A stretch of DNA of 64,000 nt from Rhizobium oryziradicis (GTDB taxonomy: Bacteria; Pseudomonadota; Alphaproteobacteria; Rhizobiales; Rhizobiaceae). A program made the translations under genes and the position numbers. Where the stretch lies: positions 29,731-93,730 of the forward strand of contig NZ_MKIM01000018.1 in the NCBI RefSeq assembly GCF_001939045.1, in the 5' to 3' direction. Below, piece by piece: positions 38,354-45,404 of this stretch. A model generated the notes under the pieces. The model was not told the origin of the DNA and made no database searches. It was given only the letters and a program-made list of their open reading frames with translations. The first letter of the stretch is position 1. Each line of letters begins with the position of its first letter.

Positions 38354-38620
38354 GGAACCTCAAGGACTGATCATCATGGGGGAAATGCTGGTGCGCAAAC
38401 TACAGGTGCGCCTGTCATTTTGCGCAGGCCGCAGAGGAAAGCACTGAAATTAACCTTACACGTTAAATAGAAATCAATATTCTATTGATGTTCGCAAGTG
38501 TTACTTGACCCCACATTTGAATTGGTGGACAAACAATCGCGCAACGAAGAGCTGTGTTGCTATCATTTTGAGAACGCTGACATTCGGTGTGATCACGTCC
38601 AAGAAAAACAGGAGACAGTC

Positions 38621-39430
38621 GTGCTCAAAACGGCAATTCGGGCGATCCTGCCTGAACAGGTCTATGATACACTGCGGCGCGCCAAGCAGAATTTTATGAC
38701 GCGCCGTTTTTCAAGCTATGTCAGCGAACACAATTACGGCGGCTATCGGCTGAAAGTGCTGATCGCCGATCCCATCGGTGCCGAATGGTATGACCATGAC
38801 GAAAGCGCCATGCCCGAGATTGACGAGCTGAAACGCTTTGACCTGACGGGCAAGACCGTTTTTGATCTTGGCGCGCATCAATGCGTTATCGCCATGCTTT
38901 TGGCCCAACTGACGGGAAAAGCTGGCCGGGTGATTGCGGTGGAAGCAAACGCCCATAACCACAAAGTCTCCTTGCAAAACCTGGCCACCAACCAGTTTGA
39001 CAATGTCACCTGCGTGCATGGTCTTGTCTCTTCTGGCAAGTTGGACATCGCCATTGACGGCGGTTTGAATGGCCGCGCGCGACGGGCCGATAGCACAACG
39101 CCGAAGCTGAAAGTGCTGACCATTGATGATATGACACAGCTCTATGGCGCGCCCGGCCTTGTGCTGCTCGACATTGAGGGCCACGAAATCGAGGCTCTGA
39201 GCGCCGCCACAGAAACCCTGAAAGATCCCCACTGCCATTGGCTGGTGGAGCTGCATGGCGATGCGGATCTGGCAGATTATGGCCACAAGAACAGCGACAT
39301 TTTCAAATTCTTCCCCACCACGCTGTTCAAGCCGGTTATTCTCGACACCAAGGCGGGCCATTTTCTGCCATTGGCACCGCAAGACCTGCCGCACGAGCGC
39401 TGCCATATCGTTTTTGAACGCATCGCGTGA
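38621..39430 (+). CDS. FkbM-family methyltransferase inserted in the GTA cluster
   Basis: A 269-residue SAM-dependent methyltransferase. Motif I reads KTVFDLGAHQCVIAMLLAQ, then VIAVEANAHNHKVSLQNL, and the FkbM core VLLDIEGHEIEALSAAT. FkbM-type enzymes commonly O-methylate sugars of surface glycans or secondary metabolites. The GTG at 38621 is chosen because AGGAG sits 7 bases upstream; the frame stays open to 38498 but without such a site. It is on the strand opposite to the GTA genes, between gp14 and gp13, so it is an insertion into the ancestral order. Its own promoter probably lies in the AT-richer stretch 38440-38600. Confidence 0.82.
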   Translation: MLKTAIRAILPEQVYDTLRRAKQNFMTRRFSSYVSEHNYGGYRLKVLIADPIGAEWYDHDESAMPEIDELKRFDLTGKTVFDLGAHQCVIAMLLAQLTGKAGRVIAVEANAHNHKVSLQNLATNQFDNVTCVHGLVSSGKLDIAIDGGLNGRARRADSTTPKLKVLTIDDMTQLYGAPGLVLLDIEGHEIEALSAATETLKDPHCHWLVELHGDADLADYGHKNSDIFKFFPTTLFKPVILDTKAGHFLPLAPQDLPHERCHIVFERIA

Positions 39431-39480
39431 GCTTAGGAACAAGCAAAGTCTGATCACGGCATAGAGAAAGGTGTCGATGC
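39431..39480 (-). pseudogene. Degenerate copy of the gp13 3' end
   Basis: CTTAGGAACAAGCAAAGTCTGATCACGGCATA (39433-39464 region) matches the 3' coding end of gp13 near 39947-39978 at 28 of 32 positions. After a gap of about 30 bases in the gp13 copy, the match resumes with GAAAGGTGTCG against TGAAGGTGTCG. The fragment is in the same orientation as gp13 and lies between the methyltransferase and the NIPSNAP-like gene. It looks like a remnant of gp13 left by a duplication or rearrangement when the foreign genes entered. Confidence 0.6.
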
Positions 39481-39558
39481 CATTTACAAATTTCGCTTAC
39501 CGTTCTTTGGTTCCCTGCACATTATACGGTCTGGATACCATCAGAGAAAGTTACCCTG

Positions 39559-39909
39559 ATGACAAGAGCTGTTGAAATATTGCTTTATACTCTTCATCCA
39601 GGAACCAGCGACGCGTTCCATACGCTCATGACGAACGTGAGCGTTCCGTTGCACGAGAGCGCTGGTATTGATGTGGTCACTTACGGAAAGTCCGAGCACG
39701 ACCCCGATGCTTATTATCTGATCCGGGCTTATGATAACTTGCATCACCTTGAAGCGACACAAGAGGCTTTCTACAAGAGCGATGCTTGGAGAAATGGACC
39801 ACGCAGCGAGATTATAGCCCGCATTGCCACCAGTCTCAAATCGGTCATAGACATGCGTGCCGAGGCCGTTGACGCACTCCGCCGGAATAGAGATTTGAAG
39901 CTTATTTAA
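39559..39909 (+). CDS. NIPSNAP-family protein
   Basis: A 116-residue protein with the ferredoxin-like (dimeric alpha-beta barrel) pattern of NIPSNAP/antibiotic-monooxygenase relatives: AVEILLYTLHPGTSDAFHTLM, then DVVTYGKSEHDPDAYYLIRAYD, and YKSDAWRNGPRSEIIARI. No catalytic function is established for bacterial NIPSNAP proteins. It lies on the plus strand. Its last 8 bases overlap the 3' end of gp13, which is convergent with it. Base composition appears slightly lower in GC than the adjacent GTA genes. It probably arrived with, or just after, the methyltransferase gene. Confidence 0.75.
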   Translation: MTRAVEILLYTLHPGTSDAFHTLMTNVSVPLHESAGIDVVTYGKSEHDPDAYYLIRAYDNLHHLEATQEAFYKSDAWRNGPRSEIIARIATSLKSVIDMRAEAVDALRRNRDLKLI

Positions 39910-40792
39910 ACAGCGGCGAGCCATCATGCGCCACTTGTCCGCTGACATAGGAATAGGCAAAGTCTGATCCCGGCATATGGGGAAAGCCGCGAAAATTGGC
40001 GGCGTTAGTGAAGGTGTCGCGACAGGTGGCAAAGCTTTTGTCGCAACCGATGCTGAGGGTCAGCCTGTCGCCCGCAGCAAGGGCAACATCCAGCGGCAGC
40101 CAAAGGCTCAAGATGGTGGTGCCAGCACTTGTGCGGCTGGTTTCGATATCGGCGACAACGCCCGTCTCGGCTCCGCTTGTCACCGTGAGCCCGCCATAGC
40201 GGAAATGATCGTCGCTATAACCCTCGATGCCGGATACCGTGATGCGGTCGCCACTCTCCATGGTCACAACGGTTGCGCTGACGCGCCGGCCCGCCACGCT
40301 CATATTCACGCCGCAGCGGGCATCGCCCAGGCTGGCATCGCAGCGGCGGCCAAAGGTGCGGCCCTGCTCCTGATTGAGCTTGGCGGTAAAGCTGCGCAAT
40401 TCTGCGGTAAATTGGCCCGTCTGGCGTTTGACCTCGCCCATTTCCTGCACTTTCAGCAGCAGATATTGGCTGGGGTCTTGCCAGTTGACGCGGTAGACCT
40501 CAATGCGCGCGCCATCATAGCGCCCGGCCATCAAATCCACTTCCGTGATGACCTCAGAGGAAAATGCCCCCGCCACCTCGGAGGATGGGGCTGCAAGACC
40601 GGTTTCGGCTTCCGCATCGCTGGCCGAAAAGCCACTGGCGGCGTGACATTGCGTGCCCAGCAGGGTCAAATCCCGATCATGATCGGTAAAGCCTAACACC
40701 ATTTGATCGGTGCGGATCACCCGCCAGCAGGTGCACAGCGTTGTGGCATCCCCTGCGAGATGGGCGGCCAAAGCATCGGGGATCACTCTCAT
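39902..40792 (-). CDS. GTA gp13-like tail hub protein (DUF2163)
   Basis: A 296-residue phage tail protein of the DUF2163/phage_BR0599 type found in GTA clusters as gp13. The N-terminal part has TTLCTCWRVIRTDQMVLGFTDHD. The C-terminal part contains the conserved cysteine pattern RCDASLGDARCG and CDKSFATCRDTFTN, with FPHMPGSDF near the end. Related tail-tip proteins (the lambda gpL family) coordinate an iron-sulfur cluster through such cysteines, and the same is likely here by family analogy. The start overlaps the gp12 stop codon by 4 bases. The 3' end is overlapped for 8 bases by the convergent NIPSNAP-like gene, and a degenerate copy of this end lies 0.5 kb downstream. Confidence 0.93.
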   Translation of the reverse strand: MRVIPDALAAHLAGDATTLCTCWRVIRTDQMVLGFTDHDRDLTLLGTQCHAASGFSASDAEAETGLAAPSSEVAGAFSSEVITEVDLMAGRYDGARIEVYRVNWQDPSQYLLLKVQEMGEVKRQTGQFTAELRSFTAKLNQEQGRTFGRRCDASLGDARCGVNMSVAGRRVSATVVTMESGDRITVSGIEGYSDDHFRYGGLTVTSGAETGVVADIETSRTSAGTTILSLWLPLDVALAAGDRLTLSIGCDKSFATCRDTFTNAANFRGFPHMPGSDFAYSYVSGQVAHDGSPLFK

Positions 40793-41430
40793 GTAACAAT
40801 CTCCAGCAGCGGAATGGAGGGAATGCGACCAGCGTTAAAGGCTTCCAGGTTGATCTCGATCCGGTCAGTGTCAAAGCGCACCGGTACGTCAAACTCAAAG
40901 CCCGCCCGGATCACAGAACCGGACGTAGGAATATTGTCCTGAGAAAACGTCACCACGCCGGTTGTCGCATCACAGGCGAAGGCAGCGCTTGGCACAGCAA
41001 CGCCATTGACCGACAATGTCACCGTGCCTGCCACGGGCTTGGTGATGGTGCGGCTCCAACCGGCCGCCTCATCCCCATAGGTTTTGAGCAATTGGAACCG
41101 CGCGTTCACGCCATTGCCGATACCAAGGGCCTGATCAAACGCGGTGATGGCCCGGCCCGGTCGAGAGGAGGTAAAATCCAGCGGATCACGAAAGCGAAAC
41201 CCTCTGAGTTGGCCGCTACGCGCTTCAAAAAACTCCAGCACCGTATAGAGATCGCTCAAGGATTTGACGCCGGAGCCTGCATCATAGCTGCGGCGTGAAT
41301 TGGCCCAGCGCTGGTTTCGTGCCTCGCGGCCATTGGACAGGTTGACAATATCGGTGCGCCGCACCGGCCCGCCGCTGGTGGACAGCGACACACGCAGCGG
41401 AAAGCGCACCTCGTGAAAGGCTGCGGTCAT
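40789..41430 (-). CDS. GTA gp12-like distal tail protein (DUF2460)
   Basis: A 213-residue protein of the DUF2460 family, the GTA gp12 tail component. The conserved opening is FHEVRFPLRVSLSTSGGPVRRTDIV, followed by NGREARNQRWANSRRSYDAG, the hallmark of this family. The central region has LRGFRFRDPLDFTS. In RcGTA it forms part of the distal tail connecting the tube to the hub. It overlaps gp13 by 4 bases and lies 9 bases after the gp11 stop codon, so the three genes are probably translated from one message. Confidence 0.94.
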   Translation of the reverse strand: MTAAFHEVRFPLRVSLSTSGGPVRRTDIVNLSNGREARNQRWANSRRSYDAGSGVKSLSDLYTVLEFFEARSGQLRGFRFRDPLDFTSSRPGRAITAFDQALGIGNGVNARFQLLKTYGDEAAGWSRTITKPVAGTVTLSVNGVAVPSAAFACDATTGVVTFSQDNIPTSGSVIRAGFEFDVPVRFDTDRIEINLEAFNAGRIPSIPLLEIVT

Positions 41431-41439
41431 AACATCTCC

Positions 41440-42036
41440 TCATAGATTGCGCTGGCCGCCTCTGACCGTGCGGGCCAGCATGGCCGAGATCTGGCCCTGG
41501 CTTTTCTTGAAGCTTGCGGCATCCTGCGCCGTGACATTGAAATTCACTTGTGTCGCACCACCGCCGCCTTGGGTGGCAACGCCCAGGGAGCCATCCGCCC
41601 CGCGTTTTAGCGGCAAAATCGCCTCGCTGCCCGCCTCGCCCATCAGCCCGGTGTTGCCGCCATTCATGCCAAAATAGGTCGGGCTGGAGACAATGCCGCC
41701 ATTGGCAAAGGGCGTAACAGACCCCGGCACCCCGCCCTTCTCAAAGGCAAACAGCGAGCTGATGCCAGACGACAGGCCGGAGGTAGCGCTTGATGTCAGC
41801 GATGACAGCGCCGATTGCAAAGGCTGCAAACCAGATGAGAGCGAGATATTGGCAAGCTGGGTGCCAAGTGATTTCAGTGTGCTTTCCAGCCCGTCACCAC
41901 CGGTTGTGGCACTTTTCAAGGCGCTGGTGAGGGCCGAGCCAAAGCTTTTCGAGCGCGTTTCCAGATCATCCAGCACCTTGGTGGCGCTGGTGGCATCCAG
42001 ATTGAGAGACATAGACAGGCTTTCATCATCAGCCAT
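41440..42036 (-). CDS. GTA gp11-like tape measure protein
   Basis: A 198-residue tail tape measure protein. It is short, as expected for GTAs, whose tails are short. The N-terminal half is Ser/Thr/Leu-rich and helical (SLNLDATSATKVLDDLETRSK...). A Gly/Pro-rich middle follows with the conserved tape-measure motif FANGGIVSSPTYF and GLMGEAGSEAILPL. The C-terminus contains VNFNVTAQDAASFKKSQGQI. Its start overlaps the gp10.1 stop codon by 8 bases. Confidence 0.92.
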   Translation of the reverse strand: MADDESLSMSLNLDATSATKVLDDLETRSKSFGSALTSALKSATTGGDGLESTLKSLGTQLANISLSSGLQPLQSALSSLTSSATSGLSSGISSLFAFEKGGVPGSVTPFANGGIVSSPTYFGMNGGNTGLMGEAGSEAILPLKRGADGSLGVATQGGGGATQVNFNVTAQDAASFKKSQGQISAMLARTVRGGQRNL

Positions 42037-42349
42037 CAGCTTCCTCTTTCTGATCAGGGTAAAGCGCCATCAAGGCGGCAAGGTCAGCGCGGCCAAGTCC
42101 TGCGGGTGCGGGTTTAAACGCTCCGCTCATGGCTGCGAATTCACGGGGGGTTAGCGCCCAAAACAATCTGGGGTCCAGCCGCAGCAGGCAAAGGCCCACG
42201 TGCATCACCATCTCCCACGGAAAGGGAGAGGGCTCTGACAGGCATTTGTGACCGGCTGCGGGTTTAGAAGCATCGGAGCGATGCTCTGGGGTTTGAGATG
42301 TGCATCGGATTGCTCCGAAAACCGGTTCCCACTTTTCGGTCCGATGCAC
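42029..42349 (-). CDS. GTA gp10.1-like tail assembly chaperone, with repeat-derived N-terminus
   Basis: The conserved domain starts near residue 43 of this ORF (PFPWEMVMHVGLCLLRLDPRLFWALTPREFAAM) and matches the rcc01693/gp10.1 family that accompanies gp10 in GTA clusters. The downstream DLAALMALYPD segment is also typical. The first 40 codons, from GTG at 42349, are not family-like: the first 17 are encoded by a palindromic repeat. No ATG or GTG lies between 42349 and the ATG at 42211, which is inside the domain. Translation may therefore start at the GTG overlapping the gp10 stop codon, at a non-standard CTG (42241), or at 42211 with loss of the first residues. The 3' end overlaps gp11 by 8 bases. 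Confidence 0.82.
   Translation of the reverse strand: MHRTEKWEPVFGAIRCTSQTPEHRSDASKPAAGHKCLSEPSPFPWEMVMHVGLCLLRLDPRLFWALTPREFAAMSGAFKPAPAGLGRADLAALMALYPDQKEEADG
42300..42349. repeat. Dispersed palindromic repeat, copy 4, at the gp10-gp10.1 junction
   Basis: GTGCATCGGA (42300-42309) and TCCGATGCAC (42340-42349) form perfect 10-bp arms. They enclose TTGCTCCGAAAACCGGTTCCCACTTTTCGG, the core shared with the other copies. The gp10 stop codon (42349-42351) falls at one edge. The element separates two genes that usually abut in GTA clusters. A second small palindrome, CATCGGAGCGATG, lies next to it near 42269. Confidence 0.8.
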
Positions 42350-42720
42350 TACGGGTTTGCGGGGGCCGCCTCCTGCGCCGCCCCAAAGGTCACCAACAGC
42401 AGCGAGCGGACAACATCAATGCTGGCCGCAAGCCCGCCTTCCATGCACATATCGCTCACATCATCATCGGAGCACTCATTGCCGCCACCGCGCAGGGCGG
42501 CCGCCAGAATGCGGATCAGGTCGCGGCTGGAAAGCTTGCCCCGTGAGAACCGATCGGCCAAATCCGCCAGACTGTCGGCGGCAAAGGCCGTTTCCAGCTC
42601 TGCCAAAGCGCCGAGCGTGAGGCATAAAATACGGCGTTCGCCGTCAATCACCGCTTCCACTTCGCCACGGCGGCGGTTGGCGCGGGCAATCGCGGCTCCG
42701 GTCATCACACGCCCCCTCAT
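42349..42720 (-). CDS. GTA gp10-like protein
   Basis: A 123-residue protein of the gene transfer agent gp10 family, probably a tail assembly chaperone. Conserved features are AIARANRRRGEVEAVIDGERRILCLTLGALAELE and the segment SSRDLIRILAAALRGGG. Its start overlaps the stop of gp9 by 4 bases (ATGA); Met6 is an alternative start. The last codons and stop touch the palindromic repeat, and the C-terminus AAQEAAPANP may have been altered by that insertion. Confidence 0.9.
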   Translation of the reverse strand: MRGRVMTGAAIARANRRRGEVEAVIDGERRILCLTLGALAELETAFAADSLADLADRFSRGKLSSRDLIRILAAALRGGGNECSDDDVSDMCMEGGLAASIDVVRSLLLVTFGAAQEAAPANP

Positions 42721-43127
42721 GCTGACACCTGAAAGCTGATTTCACCCGCCGATTCCAACGCGATGTCGAATTTCAACTCACCATCATGCTCGCCGGAATA
42801 ATCCAGCGCCGTGACCTGAAACAGGCCGGAGACCAAACCAAACCCCGGAATCACCACCTGCCATGTCAAAATGGAGCCCGCAAAAAACGCCGCCCGCACC
42901 AGTTCATCAGACGCCTGATCCTTGAACAAACCCGCGCCCGACAAAGACGCCCGCTTGGTTCCAGAGCCAGCCAAAAGCTCGCGCCAGCGCCCGGCGCTCT
43001 CCGCATCGGTCACATCCACCGTCTGGGTGTTGAAAGCCAGCTTGCGTGAACGCAAACCCGCAACCGTTTGATAATTTGGGCCATTTTCGATCTTCAACAG
43101 AAGATCCTTACCCCGTTGGGCAACCAT
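42717..43127 (-). CDS. GTA gp9-like major tail protein
   Basis: A 136-residue tail tube protein of the phage major tail protein (TP901-1 type) family. It starts MVAQRGKDLLLKIENG and contains the conserved VDVTDAESAGRWRELLAGSG and ASLSGAGLFKDQASDELVRAAFF, followed by the beta-rich C-terminal half. Many copies would polymerise into the tail tube. A ribosome binding site AAGGAG precedes the ATG. It is the first gene after the MFS insertion. The sequence between it and gp8 is entirely foreign, so it needs read-through of about 1.4 kb or a promoter in 43128-43283. Confidence 0.93.
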   Translation of the reverse strand: MVAQRGKDLLLKIENGPNYQTVAGLRSRKLAFNTQTVDVTDAESAGRWRELLAGSGTKRASLSGAGLFKDQASDELVRAAFFAGSILTWQVVIPGFGLVSGLFQVTALDYSGEHDGELKFDIALESAGEISFQVSA

Positions 43128-43283
43128 AATGATGCTCCTTTTGATTATTAATGTTTGAAAGTGCGCTGATGGCCTGCATGGGATAAAGCTTAACCCTGAC
43201 CGTCACCCAATCTTCACAAAACAAGCCTTGGCAAACGATCGAATACAGTACAAAACATGAACTATTGCCGCAGGAATAGCTTC

Positions 43284-44513
43284 ATGACACCAGCACGCGT
43301 GCGCCTGATTTTCATGCTGTCGATCAGCCAGATTTTTGGCTGGGGCACATCGTTTGACATGCTGGGCGTGCTTGGTCGCACCATCGCCGCAGACCTTGGC
43401 ATGACCACCGAGATCGGCTTTCTCGGCATGACGGTGATGATGTTGATCATGGGCTTTGCCGGCCCTCTCAGCGGTCGTCTTTTGGAAAAATATGGAGCCG
43501 CCAGCGTTATGGCCGCAGGCTCCGTGGTGTTTGCCAGCGGCTTGGCGGTGTTGTCGCAAGCCCATGAACCCGTGGCGTATTTTGCCGCTTGGGTCACGCT
43601 CGGCATCGCTGGTACGCTATCCCTCAGCGTGCCCTGCTATACCGCTGTGGTGGAACGCGAAGGCGCATCAGCCAAAAGTACGATTGGCCTCTTGATGATT
43701 TTCACCGGCCTGTCTCCCACCATCTGCTGGCCCCTGGCCAGTTGGCTGAACGGCCTGTTTGGCTGGCGCGAAACGCTGCTGATGGCCGCCGGTTTTCATC
43801 TGCTGGTGCTGGCCCCTCTGCATCGGTTTGGGCTGCCTTTGATCGAGACAAGATCACACGCGGCACAGGCCGCTGCCGATCAGGAACCCCTGCAGCTCAG
43901 CGCCGGACAACAGCGGCTAGCCGTGCTTGCCCTTGCGGTGATTAGCGTTGGCTTCAGTGGCCTCACCTTTGGCATTTCCTCTTCCCTGATTGAAATGATG
44001 AAACAGGCCGGGGCAAGCCCGGCGCTGGCACTGCAATTGGGCTCTTTTCGGTCTGTACTGGGCATTTCTGCTCGCGCCGCCGATACGTTTGCGGGCAAGA
44101 GGACCTCGCCTATGGCCTCTGGCCTTGCCGCAACCGGGCTGATCATTCTTGGCTTTCTGGCACTGGCCCTTGGCAATGGCTCAACGGTGATGCTGGGTCT
44201 GTTCATTGGCGCTTATGGCCTTGGGTCCGGCCTGTCTGCCATTTCGCGCACCGTGCTGCCGCTCAGCTTTTTCTCGGCCAGCCGCTATGCAGGGATTTCC
44301 GCAAGGCTTGCGCTGCCCAGCAATATCAGCACCGCCCTTTCACCCGTGCTGGTGGCGGCTCTTCTCGATCGCGGTGGCCTGCCAATGGTTCTTGTCCTGA
44401 CGTTGATGGTCGGGGCAACTGTGCTTGTGGCATTGATCACGCTGGTGATGATTGCCAAAAGCAGCAACCATGCGGTGGCATGTCGCGCTCAATTGGGCTC
44501 CGTTGAACGATAA
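43284..44513 (+). CDS. MFS transporter inserted between gp8 and gp9
   Basis: A 409-residue major facilitator with 12 predicted helices. TM1 is RLIFMLSISQIFGWGTSF; the loop after TM2 has SGRLLEKYG, and TM5 includes GLSPTICWPLASWL. The C-terminal half is rich in small residues. The ATG at 43284 is preceded by AGGA; the ORF extends to 43257 without a comparable site. The substrate is not evident; related proteins resemble oxalate/formate-type or general anion carriers only loosely. It lies opposite to all flanking GTA genes, with its stop 27 bases from the gp8 stop. It therefore interrupts the morphogenetic order rather than belonging to it. Confidence 0.85.
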   Translation: MTPARVRLIFMLSISQIFGWGTSFDMLGVLGRTIAADLGMTTEIGFLGMTVMMLIMGFAGPLSGRLLEKYGAASVMAAGSVVFASGLAVLSQAHEPVAYFAAWVTLGIAGTLSLSVPCYTAVVEREGASAKSTIGLLMIFTGLSPTICWPLASWLNGLFGWRETLLMAAGFHLLVLAPLHRFGLPLIETRSHAAQAAADQEPLQLSAGQQRLAVLALAVISVGFSGLTFGISSSLIEMMKQAGASPALALQLGSFRSVLGISARAADTFAGKRTSPMASGLAATGLIILGFLALALGNGSTVMLGLFIGAYGLGSGLSAISRTVLPLSFFSASRYAGISARLALPSNISTALSPVLVAALLDRGGLPMVLVLTLMVGATVLVALITLVMIAKSSNHAVACRAQLGSVER

Positions 44514-44540
44514 CGCGCATGCTTGAACTGAGAATAAAGC

Positions 44541-44942
44541 TTAGGTCCCGATAACCACCCGAAACTGCACCTCCGCCAGATAAAGCGCGGTCTTGACCTC
44601 GCGGCGGCTAACCGTTTTGACATGCACGATGGACACAAGACTGGCTTGAGCCAGCGCCAGATCCGCATCGTGCAGCAGATTGCGCAGCAGATCGGCCAAG
44701 ACTTCCACCTCGCGGCGGCTGGTGGATGACCACGCCTGGAGTGTGACGAAACATTCCAGCAAACCATCGCCATCGGTGGAGAGATCCTTGCTCTCCACAT
44801 CGCCCACCATCAGATAGGGCTGAGCGGTGCGGTGCAGGTGGCGATCCTTCATGCCGTCATTGCCGATGATGCCCAGCACAGTGGTATTTTGCAGCAACGT
44901 GCCGGTGATGGCGCGCAGCAGGCTATTGACCGGACTGGTCAT
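44541..44942 (-). CDS. GTA gp8-like tail completion protein (DUF3168)
   Basis: A 133-residue protein of the DUF3168 family, GTA gp8, which closes the tail-to-head interface. It starts MTSPVNSLLRAITGTLLQNTTVL and has GDVESKDLSTDGDGLLECFVTLQAWSSTSRREVE and the C-terminal ALYLAEVQFRVVIGT, all typical. An upstream in-frame extension to 45041 is ruled out because it overlaps the small ORF and lacks family similarity. The first 20 bases overlap the 47-codon ORF upstream. The gene is followed by the inserted MFS gene on the other strand. Confidence 0.92.
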   Translation of the reverse strand: MTSPVNSLLRAITGTLLQNTTVLGIIGNDGMKDRHLHRTAQPYLMVGDVESKDLSTDGDGLLECFVTLQAWSSTSRREVEVLADLLRNLLHDADLALAQASLVSIVHVKTVSRREVKTALYLAEVQFRVVIGT

Positions 44943-45066
44943 CGGCACCCTCCTCATTTTGGTTTTCCTGCGCGCGTTTTGCCAAGGCGCGCTTGGCGGC
45001 CTCTTCAGCCATGCGCCGCAAGGTAGCCGCGAGATCGGCACCGGTGAGGGAAAACGTCATGCTCAT
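44923..45066 (-). CDS. 47-aa ORF overlapping both gp7 and gp8
   Basis: The start ATG at 45066 overlaps the gp7 stop codon by 4 bases (ATGA), and the TAG at 44923-44925 lies 20 bases inside gp8. The product starts MSMTFSLTGADLAATLRRMAEEAAKRAL and ends with an acidic tail (NQNEEGADDQSGQ). It should be one amphipathic helix. The tight double overlap strongly suggests a translated gene linking gp7 and gp8 translation. No named family was recognised; GTA clusters of other alphaproteobacteria should be searched at the same position. Confidence 0.65.
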   Translation of the reverse strand: MSMTFSLTGADLAATLRRMAEEAAKRALAKRAQENQNEEGADDQSGQ

Positions 45067-45404
45067 GCCAGCTCCTCCGCGCATTCCAGCAGCATAAACC
45101 GCTGGCTTTCATCCGGGTCGCGCCAGCTTTGCAGGGTGAAAATCCGCGTGCCCTTCGCAAGCCGCCATCCCCGCGCCAAATCCGGGCGATAGCGGATGGT
45201 GATCGTGTGGGTGACGGTGGCAATCTCCGCAGGCCCCTGCTCATCACGGCGGGTGGTTTGCGGCTCGACATGTGCCCAGAGTGTCGCCACATTCTGCCAG
45301 CTGCGCTCAACACCGCCCTGCCCATCGCTGCCCTCCACCGGCTGTTGCAGGATAAGCCGCGCACGGAGTTTCCCCGGATCGGGCATGGTGAAAGCTGCCA
45401 TCAC
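45063..45404 (-). CDS. GTA gp7-like head-tail stopper/adaptor protein
   Basis: A 113-residue head-closure protein of the SPP1 gp16-like/phage head-tail adaptor family. Features are DPGKLRARLILQQPVEGSDGQGG, VATLWAHVEPQTTRRDEQ, and the conserved HTITIRYRPDLARGWRLAKGTRIFTLQSWRDPDES. It completes the neck after DNA packaging. It overlaps gp6 upstream and the 47-codon ORF downstream by 4 bases each. Confidence 0.93.
   Translation of the reverse strand: MMAAFTMPDPGKLRARLILQQPVEGSDGQGGVERSWQNVATLWAHVEPQTTRRDEQGPAEIATVTHTITIRYRPDLARGWRLAKGTRIFTLQSWRDPDESQRFMLLECAEELA

Noticed and set aside
43284..44513. MFS gene considered as part of the GTA gene set
   Set aside because: It is on the opposite strand, is a normal 12-helix transporter, and breaks the conserved gp8-gp9 order, so it is treated as an insertion.
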